Below are positions 57,769 to 64,000 of a DNA stretch of 64,000 nt, piece by piece. Position numbers and translations under genes: made by a program. The DNA is from Nemesobacter sp965204665 (GTDB lineage: Bacteria; Desulfobacterota_D; UBA1144; Nemesobacterales; Nemesobacteraceae). Numbering within the stretch: the first letter of the stretch is position 1; every line of letters begins with the position of its first letter. The notes below the pieces were generated by a model. It worked only from the letters and a program-made list of their open reading frames with translations, had not been told where the DNA came from and did not search any database. The stretch is from NCBI GenBank assembly GCA_965204665.1, contig OZ242002.1, positions 62,001 through 126,000 on the forward strand, read 5' to 3'.

Positions 57769-59949
57769 TCACCTCTGGTCCGCGGAATGAGGACTCTCTT
57801 TCAATCTGTCAACCGACATCACTCCACCGAGGTTCCTGAGTGATTCAACGAGTTTTTCAAGCTGCTCTATGTTCCTGACGGCGACTTCGAACTTCACATC
57901 CCCCTGCCCTGCTTCGTCTTCGCATATATCCGCACTCACTATATCAACGTTCTGGCCGGACACCGCGCCTGTAAGATCAGACAACATCCCCTTTCTGTTC
58001 TCGCAACGTACGGATATGGAAATCGGGAAGTTTCCCGAATATTCTTCGTTCCAGCTGACTTCTATCCTTCTCTCCGGAGAGACCTCGAGCAGTCTGCGAC
58101 AGTCGTAAACATGTACCGTTATCCCCCTCCCTCTGGTTATAAAACCTATTACGCGTTCACCGGGAACGGGATTGCAGCATTTACCGAAGTTTATGAGTAT
58201 ATTGTCGTATTTGCTGACCAGCACCGCGTCCCTGTACTCGTCTCTGGATATACGGTTCATTATACTTTTTATTCTTCTGCTTTTATCCTCTCCTTCTCCG
58301 TCGGCAAACTTTTCAGGAGAAACAACCTTTATGAGATCATCGGCCGCGACATTTCCGAAACCGACTGCCCTGTAGAAATCACCGAGCACTGAAAACCCGA
58401 GTTTTTCAAGAGAACCTGAAATCCCGTTGTTTTTCAGCAGACTCTGCAGACTGATGCCTTTCGCCGAGAATTTGCGCCGTGTTATCACCTCACCCATGTG
58501 CTCGGCTTTTCTGTTCTCCTCCTGTCTCATCCAACCTCTTATTCTGTTTTTGGCCTTCGCCGTAACGACAGAATCAAGCCAATGTCTGCTCGGAATCCTG
58601 TCTTCGGAAGTTATGATCTTCACCATATCTCCCGTGCGCAGTTCGTAGTCAAGAGATACAAGTTTGTGGTTCACATACGCCCGCGCGCAGTGATTTCCTA
58701 TATCCGTGTGAATTGAGTATGCGAAATCCACCGGAGTCGCGCCTGCGGGAAATTCAAGCAGGTCGGCATCGGGGGTGTATACGTATATCACATCAAGTAT
58801 AAGTTCTCCCTTTACAGCCTCGAGATACTCCGTAGAGTCTTTTATATCCTTGAACTCGACCAGATGCCGCAGGCTTGTGTATATTCTCTCGGTTTCATCG
58901 TCCTCAAGGTCTCCCCGTTTGTACTTCCAATGAGCAGCGACTCCGTACTCCGCTATGTCGTGCATCTGTTCCGTGCGTATCTGAATTTCCATCTGCTCGC
59001 CGAAAGGACCTATCACCGCGGTGTGAATGGACTGATAATTATTCAGCTTGGGAAGCGCTATGTAGTCCTTTACTTTTCCTGGAATGGGTTTCCACAGGGA
59101 GTGCACGGCGCCCAGAACCTGATAGCATTCATTTTCACCTGCGGTGATGATCCTGAAACCAAGTATGTCGTAAACGTTGTCCAGACTGATGTTTCCTTTC
59201 TTCATTTTGCTGTAGATTCCGTAAAGATGCTTGAACCTCCAGGAAATCTGGCCGGAGATTCCGAGTTCGTTCATTTTCGCTTCAAGTCGCGAGGAGATTT
59301 CTTCCGTGTACTTCTCCCATTCTTTTTTCTTCGAGGAAACTTTCCTGAAGATACGCTCGTACTCTCCCGGTTCTGAAAACTGAAACGCGAGGTCTTCAAG
59401 CTCAATCGATATCCAGTTCATTCCCAGACGGTGGGCGAGCGGCGCGTAGATTTCCATCGTCTCACGGGCGATTCTCCTGCGCCTGTGTTCGGGCAGGTAT
59501 TTGAGAGTTCTCATATTGTGCAGTCTGTCGGCGAGTTTTATGAGAACCACTCTTATGTCTGTAGCGGTGGCGAGGATGAGTTTACGGAAACTTTCGGCCT
59601 GCTTCTCCACATCGGACACATGGGGAAGAAGGCTTATCTTCGTGGTGCCGTCAACAAGAAAGGCTATCTCTTCTCCGAACTTCTTCTCAATTTCCTCGCG
59701 AGTGGCGAGAGTGTCCTCTATCGTGTCGTGAAGCAGCCCCGTGACTATGGATGGGATATCAAGTCTCAGGTCCGCGAGTATTGAGGAAACCTCCAGAGGA
59801 TGACTCAGATACGGCTCTCCGGAAACCCTGTTCTGGTCCTTGTGAACCCGAGCGGAATAAGCATAGGCCCTCCGTATTAATTCGACTTCGCTCTCTCCGA
59901 TATCAGGATAGTCGCTTACTTTTTCGATTATATCGTTGCACCTGATCAC
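57769..59949 (-). CDS. spoT: Bifunctional (p)ppGpp synthetase/hydrolase (Rel/SpoT)
   Basis: The 726-residue stringent-response enzyme has an N-terminal HD hydrolase domain (HPLEVSSILA, LLHDTIEDT), a synthetase domain (YQSIHTAVIGPFGEQMEIQI), a TGS domain (about 390-450) and a C-terminal ACT domain. The HD motif is intact, so it should both make and degrade ppGpp. It overlaps gmk by 4 bp; rpoZ, often between these genes, is absent here. Confidence 0.96.
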   Translation of the reverse strand: MIRCNDIIEKVSDYPDIGESEVELIRRAYAYSARVHKDQNRVSGEPYLSHPLEVSSILADLRLDIPSIVTGLLHDTIEDTLATREEIEKKFGEEIAFLVDGTTKISLLPHVSDVEKQAESFRKLILATATDIRVVLIKLADRLHNMRTLKYLPEHRRRRIARETMEIYAPLAHRLGMNWISIELEDLAFQFSEPGEYERIFRKVSSKKKEWEKYTEEISSRLEAKMNELGISGQISWRFKHLYGIYSKMKKGNISLDNVYDILGFRIITAGENECYQVLGAVHSLWKPIPGKVKDYIALPKLNNYQSIHTAVIGPFGEQMEIQIRTEQMHDIAEYGVAAHWKYKRGDLEDDETERIYTSLRHLVEFKDIKDSTEYLEAVKGELILDVIYVYTPDADLLEFPAGATPVDFAYSIHTDIGNHCARAYVNHKLVSLDYELRTGDMVKIITSEDRIPSRHWLDSVVTAKAKNRIRGWMRQEENRKAEHMGEVITRRKFSAKGISLQSLLKNNGISGSLEKLGFSVLGDFYRAVGFGNVAADDLIKVVSPEKFADGEGEDKSRRIKSIMNRISRDEYRDAVLVSKYDNILINFGKCCNPVPGERVIGFITRGRGITVHVYDCRRLLEVSPERRIEVSWNEEYSGNFPISISVRCENRKGMLSDLTGAVSGQNVDIVSADICEDEAGQGDVKFEVAVRNIEQLEKLVESLRNLGGVMSVDRLKESPHSADQR

Positions 59950-60620
59950 GGGTTCGCACCTCTCGCGAGGCCGAAACTCCGCAAAAACGAGTGTCCGTAA
60001 ACGTTTTGCGTTCTTGACTGCTCCTCAAGGAAAAGCATGCGGTTGCGCAGCGGATGGTCCGCATCATCTCTTGCAGAAACAATTATGGCCTCGATTCTTT
60101 CCGCCGCCCGCCCCGCATCCTCGTTTATCACAATATAGTCGTAGTGTTCAGCACAGGACACCTCTTTTTTTACAATCGAGAGTCGTGCGGAAATATCCCG
60201 GTCTTTTTCCGATTTCCTCGCCCGAAGTCTCCGCTCGAGAATCTCCGCGGATGGTGGAACTACGAATATGAAGACTGCGTCTGAAAACGAACCGCGCAGT
60301 CTGTCGGCTCCCTGAACATCTATGTCGAGAATTACATCGAACCCCGAAGCTGTCCACCGATCCATATCCGCCGCCGGAGTTCCGTAAAAATTTCCGTGCA
60401 CCTCCGCCCATTCCGCAAAAAAACCGGACTCCATCATTTGACGAAACCGTTTCTCGGAGACAAACTCGTAATGTTTTCCTCCTTCCTCTCCATTGCGAAT
60501 GGATCTTGTGGTGTAGGAAACGGAAAACCGGAGATCGGGAACTGCGGTGAGCACCTTTTTTACAAGGGTGCTTTTCCCGCTTCCTGAAGGACCTGATATA
60601 ACAAACAGTTTCCCGCTCAT
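59946..60620 (-). CDS. gmk: Guanylate kinase
   Basis: Gmk phosphorylates GMP to GDP. The 224-residue protein has the P-loop SGPSGSGKSTLVKK and the GMP-binding SVSYTTRSIRNGE, EEGGKHYEFVS. There is no Shine-Dalgarno sequence before the ATG at 60620, and a TATAAT lies 9 bp upstream, suggesting a leaderless transcript. First gene of the gmk-spoT-lepB-pyrRBC run. Confidence 0.96.
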   Translation of the reverse strand: MSGKLFVISGPSGSGKSTLVKKVLTAVPDLRFSVSYTTRSIRNGEEGGKHYEFVSEKRFRQMMESGFFAEWAEVHGNFYGTPAADMDRWTASGFDVILDIDVQGADRLRGSFSDAVFIFVVPPSAEILERRLRARKSEKDRDISARLSIVKKEVSCAEHYDYIVINEDAGRAAERIEAIIVSARDDADHPLRNRMLFLEEQSRTQNVYGHSFLRSFGLARGANP

Positions 60621-60629
60621 AACGGTAAG

Positions 60630-60635
60630 ATTATA
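60630..60635 (-). promoter_or_regulatory. -10 element of gmk giving a leaderless mRNA
   Basis: A perfect TATAAT on the minus strand ends 9 bp before the gmk ATG; TTTCAA lies 17 bp upstream as a weak -35. A start 6-9 bases downstream would be at or next to the ATG, and no ribosome-binding site is present. Confidence 0.4.
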
Positions 60636-60736
60636 AACGCAAAAAGCCCTGTTTGAAACTATCGGGGGTCATTAAAAATGACTGAAAGGATATGCGTCAG
60701 TACGTGGCTGATCCTATACTCGGCCGCCCGAACCGG

Positions 60737-63700
60737 TCACTCGGCGGACCGTCTCTCTCGGACCCGTTGAAAAATCTCATTCGTCAAGTGGTTATATGCG
60801 GCTGAACGGAACTCCACATCTTCCATCACCATGGAAAAAATCTTTTCATTGTCGTCCATCCGCGCAATAAACAACTCGTCCAGAATATGATCTCGACCCA
60901 GCAGGTACTCTCTGAAGTTCTCCAAGCTGTTGGCGCGGGCTACCTCCGCGATGCTCTCGTCACTTTCCGCAGAAGCCCGTACCTGATCGAAAAACAGGCG
61001 GTCCGCCTCGGTGAAGTCAGTGCCGAAAAGCTCATTCAAGCGATCGATCAAACTTGAAAGCGCAGCCTCTTCGTCTTTGGATCTCGCCGTGCCGACATCG
61101 GTTGGCCCTTTCAGAGGAGCGGCTTTACCTGCCGAAAGATCAATGGACCCTTCAGTTATCTGCTGAAGCCGGAAGAACCGCAGCGCGACCTCGTCATCCA
61201 GTGCAAATGCCTTGCCGTCACCCGGTGGCGGTAGTTTCGCCATGAGATTTCTAACAAAGGTGTAGAGACGTTCAAGGTCGCTGTCCTGATAGGGAATGAT
61301 CTGCGACAGAAATGCGTAGAGATTCCGATATGCCTTCAACTGCCCGCGGAATTTCTCCCGTTCTTCTTCCTCAAGTTCCTGGAAGTTCTGAACGACAGGA
61401 TCAAGAACGGCATTCATCCTGCGATGGTCACTCGCCGAGTGGTCGCGCTTGGCGCGATACCAGATTTCCGAGAACTTATCTATGTCAACCTGCGTGAAAA
61501 CCGCCCGCTCAAGCATGCGGTGCTGCAGTTCCGACAGACGGTGCGGGTCTGCGTTCTCACCAACAGGCGTAGTCTCATAGTAGGGCTTGAACGCCTTGTA
61601 GATGTCATCTTCCTCGTTGGCGAAATCAAGTACAAAGGTACGCGACTTGCCGGGTGAGACACGGTTGAGCCGTGAGAGGGTCTGAACCGCCTGAACACCC
61701 GCCAGCCTCTTCACAACGTACATCGCTTGCAACAAAGGCTGATCAAACCCGGTCTGGTACTTCTCCGCGACCAGCAGAACTTGATAATCGTCCCGCTCGA
61801 ACGCCTCAGGCAGTTCGCTTTCGGCAATACCGTCGTTCATCCCCACTTCAGTATACGATGACCCGGGGTTATCAGGGTCATCAACCGTTCCCGAAAAAGC
61901 CACTAAGGAACGGATGCCTGTATAACCTTGATCCCTGATATAGCGGTCGAAGGCAAGTTTATATCTCACGGCGGCAAGACGGGAGTCTGTGACAACCATC
62001 GCCTTAGCGCGTCCGCCGAGTTCGTGCATCACGTAAAGTCGAAAATGTTCGACGATGACGGTGACGACCTGCTCGATATTGACCGGATGAAGTTCCAAAT
62101 ATCTCGCAAGAGCCTTCGCTGCTTTCCTGCGCGGGACTTTCGGGTCGTCCTGGACCTGCTTGATCAGACTGAAGAAGCGCTTGTATGTCGTGTAGTTCTG
62201 AAGCACATCAATAATGAATCCTTCTTCAACAGCTTGCCTCATGGTGTACTGATGGAAGGGTGAAGTGCCTGACGGACCGGGCTCACCAAACATTGCCTTC
62301 GTCTTGAATTTCGGTGTGGCGGTGAACGCGAAGAAACTGAGGTTCGGTTGTCGAGTGCGTTGCAGCGCTTCACGCAGCACGGCTGCTTTTGTCTCTTCGG
62401 AGAGTTCGTCTTCTTCATCCGAGAGTTGCGCGGCAATAGCGGATTCAATTCCTTCTCTGTTCAGCATTTTCTTGAGAGCGGCCGCATTCTCTCCGCTCTG
62501 GGAAGAGTGCGCTTCATCGACAATGACGGCGAAGCGTTTTCCCTCCGTGTCGATTTTCACCTCGGCACCTTTCTTCTCGAGGCTCAGGAGCGCCTGCGAG
62601 ATGAATGAGAACTTCTGAATGGTCGTGACGACAATGGGCGTACCTCGAGACAGCGCCCGGGCGAGTTGCCGGGTGTCTTTATCGATTTTTTCGACCACGC
62701 CTTTCTTGTGCTCGAACTGGTAGATTTTATCCTGCAGCTGCTGATCAAGCACGCGCCGGTCGGTCACGACAACTACGGAGTGAAATACTTTCTCGTCACA
62801 TTTGTTATGCAGACTCGCCAGCCGGTGTGCGAGCCATGCGATCGAGTTTGATTTACCGGACCCGGCAGAATGCTGTATCAGATAGTTCCTGCCTGAACCT
62901 TTCTCTCCGGCATGTGCGACGAGTTTTCGGACGGCGTCAAGCTGATGATAGCGCGGAAAAATCATCGTTTCTTTCCGCACGGTGCGGACACCCTTATCGG
63001 TTTTGACTTTCCGCTCCTTTGTTTCAAGGTGCATGAATCGCTGCAGAATTTCCAACAGGCTGTCGGCCTTCAACACTTCGTCCCACAGATAATGAGTCCT
63101 CCAGTTTCCATTGACCGGAGGGTTGCCCGCCCCGTGACTGTTACCGCGGTTAAAAGGCAGGAAGTCTGTCTTCTCTCCACTAAGTCGGGTCGTCATCCAC
63201 ACCTCGTCCGGGTCCACGGCGAAGTGGACAAGCGAGCGTTTTTTGAATGAGAAGAGGATGTCGCGTTCATCCCGTTCTTGCTTATACTGACGAATCGCGT
63301 CAACGGCGCGTTGTCCGGTCAACGGATTCTTAAGTTCCGCGGTAACAACAGGGATGCCGTTGACGGCGAGGACCACATCAATGACGCAACGACGGTCTTT
63401 GCCGTCCGCCTTTTTTCTGACCGAAGTGAATGCGACTTGGCGCGTGACCGTAAGTCGGTTCTTGGCATAGTTCCCCGCTACCTCCGGATTCATTTTGGTG
63501 TTGGGCCGGAAATAGGCCATGCGGAAGGTTTTTCCGTAGCATTTGAAGCCGTGGCGCAGTACGTGGAGCGTGCCCTTGAGTCCCAGTTCCTTCGACAAAC
63601 TGTTCAGCACAGTTGAAGATGTCTTCTCCTGGAGTAACATTTCCAAGGACTCCCACTTTGCGCACTGGCTGTCCTTCAGAAATCCCGTAACATCGTCGGG

Positions 63701-63814
63701 AAAAAGAGCGAGTGTATCCTCATAAGCGTTCGGGTTTCGCTTCTCATAACCACCTGAGTTGGTAAGTACAGATTCAATCCCCGTCTCAAAATCCCGTTCG
63801 GTGTGGCTGGACAT
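60737..63814 (-). CDS. hsdR: Type I restriction endonuclease subunit R
   Basis: HsdR translocates DNA and cuts unmethylated molecules. The 1025-residue protein has the N-terminal nuclease (VIDVVLAVNGIPVVTAELKN with a PD-ExK pattern), Walker A HSAGSGKSNSIAWL, the DEAH box VIVDEAHSSQSGE, FFAFTATPKFKTKAMFG, and motif VI QTLSRLNRVSPGK. All look intact. No hsdM or hsdS is adjacent within the window; the ones at 14-17 kb are 43 kb away. Partner genes may lie to the right of 64000. It lies 116 bp upstream of gmk. Confidence 0.95.
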   Translation of the reverse strand: MSSHTERDFETGIESVLTNSGGYEKRNPNAYEDTLALFPDDVTGFLKDSQCAKWESLEMLLQEKTSSTVLNSLSKELGLKGTLHVLRHGFKCYGKTFRMAYFRPNTKMNPEVAGNYAKNRLTVTRQVAFTSVRKKADGKDRRCVIDVVLAVNGIPVVTAELKNPLTGQRAVDAIRQYKQERDERDILFSFKKRSLVHFAVDPDEVWMTTRLSGEKTDFLPFNRGNSHGAGNPPVNGNWRTHYLWDEVLKADSLLEILQRFMHLETKERKVKTDKGVRTVRKETMIFPRYHQLDAVRKLVAHAGEKGSGRNYLIQHSAGSGKSNSIAWLAHRLASLHNKCDEKVFHSVVVVTDRRVLDQQLQDKIYQFEHKKGVVEKIDKDTRQLARALSRGTPIVVTTIQKFSFISQALLSLEKKGAEVKIDTEGKRFAVIVDEAHSSQSGENAAALKKMLNREGIESAIAAQLSDEEDELSEETKAAVLREALQRTRQPNLSFFAFTATPKFKTKAMFGEPGPSGTSPFHQYTMRQAVEEGFIIDVLQNYTTYKRFFSLIKQVQDDPKVPRRKAAKALARYLELHPVNIEQVVTVIVEHFRLYVMHELGGRAKAMVVTDSRLAAVRYKLAFDRYIRDQGYTGIRSLVAFSGTVDDPDNPGSSYTEVGMNDGIAESELPEAFERDDYQVLLVAEKYQTGFDQPLLQAMYVVKRLAGVQAVQTLSRLNRVSPGKSRTFVLDFANEEDDIYKAFKPYYETTPVGENADPHRLSELQHRMLERAVFTQVDIDKFSEIWYRAKRDHSASDHRRMNAVLDPVVQNFQELEEEEREKFRGQLKAYRNLYAFLSQIIPYQDSDLERLYTFVRNLMAKLPPPGDGKAFALDDEVALRFFRLQQITEGSIDLSAGKAAPLKGPTDVGTARSKDEEAALSSLIDRLNELFGTDFTEADRLFFDQVRASAESDESIAEVARANSLENFREYLLGRDHILDELFIARMDDNEKIFSMVMEDVEFRSAAYNHLTNEIFQRVRERRSAE

Positions 63815-63816
63815 GG

Positions 63817-64000
63817 TTAAAGATCCTGCATTGAGGTGTTCTTAATGTCTGCCAAGGACTTGCCTTGCACCTCGTCAAAGTGATAGTAGCGAATGGACGG
63901 GTCGGCATTCAGTTGACGGTTCTCGTCAATATACGGACCGGGATTCTCATTTTCAGCGAAAACGAACTTGCGCAGGCGAACTTTGCACTTATCACCGGTG
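63817..64000 (-). CDS. C-terminal end of an unidentified gene upstream of hsdR
   Basis: An open minus-strand frame enters from the right edge and stops at 63817-63819 (TAA), 2 bp before hsdR. The last 60 residues include RLRKFVFAENENPG and YYHFDEVQGKSLADIKN. I do not recognise the family. The 2-bp spacing puts it in the hsdR operon. Confidence 0.55.
   Translation of the reverse strand, partial: TGDKCKVRLRKFVFAENENPGPYIDENRQLNADPSIRYYHFDEVQGKSLADIKNTSMQDL

Overview
The window is a 64-kb stretch of a Gram-negative (diderm) bacterial chromosome of moderate GC. The outer-membrane machinery (BamA, Skp, LolD and LolC/E, FabZ) and a full set of bacterial housekeeping genes show this. The lineage cannot be fixed from the sequence alone. 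The long RpoB with extra modules, the Bacillus-type small PurL, the iron-sulfur-type PurF and an uninterrupted rpsL-rpsG-fusA-tuf-rpsJ-rplC-rplD order would fit a deep-branching proteobacterium-like group (Deltaproteobacteria or Dadabacteria type). That placement is a guess.

Layout. 1-5.6 kb (minus): the fused str/S10 operon, running off the left edge inside rplD. 5.8-7.1 kb: purD. 7.4-10.1 kb: an unrecognised cell-envelope locus (small lipoprotein, vWA-like single-pass protein, four-TM coiled-coil protein). 10.5-12.5 kb: agmatine-to-putrescine genes aguA/aguB. 12.7-17.1 kb (plus): a Fic enzyme gene overlapping type I specificity gene hsdS, then hsdM. 17.1-20.8 kb: purL-purF. 20.9-25.1 kb: a mobile-element zone with a MITE-like 70-mer, a complete IS256-family copy and a complete IS1634-family copy, both with target duplications, around a small lipoprotein gene. 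25.4-41.9 kb (minus): the tRNA-Thr/Tyr/Gly/Thr-tuf-tRNA-Trp-secE-nusG-rplKAJL-rpoBC-valS cluster. 42.3-49.1 kb (minus): lysS-lolC-lolD-bamA-skp-fabZ. 50.1-53.0 kb (plus): a lipoprotein/collagen-like/RTX chimera and a Fic-HTH fusion. 53.5-60.6 kb (minus): gmk-spoT-lepB-pyrR-pyrB-pyrC and a DUF4177-like gene. 60.7-64 kb (minus): hsdR and the tail of another gene.

The most interesting signal is a set of homopolymeric G tracts at places where length changes should switch expression. Two tracts of nine G lie between a TTGACT -35 and a TAGAAT -10 (50107-50133 plus; 25120-25145 minus). The spacers are 15 and 14 bp, so the tract length sets the promoter spacing. The first promoter reads straight into the RTX/collagen lipoprotein. 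The second pointed at the 180-residue lipoprotein until an IS1634 element landed between promoter and gene. The two genes have near-identical ribosome-binding/start regions, so they look like members of one phase-variable surface-lipoprotein family. A third tract (ten G, 14847-14856) lies inside hsdS and puts the two target-recognition halves out of frame; nine G would restore one protein. A fourth G9-TAGAA copy (10377) has no visible partner gene.

Other notable points: two tuf genes 39 kb apart are identical over 1204 bp and use almost only G-ending codons (plus ATA) in a way their neighbours do not; LepB carries a 22-residue tandem-repeat insert; RpoB and RpoC carry repeated ETGE/ITEEKL modules; and a palindrome sits at the start of the Fic-HTH gene.
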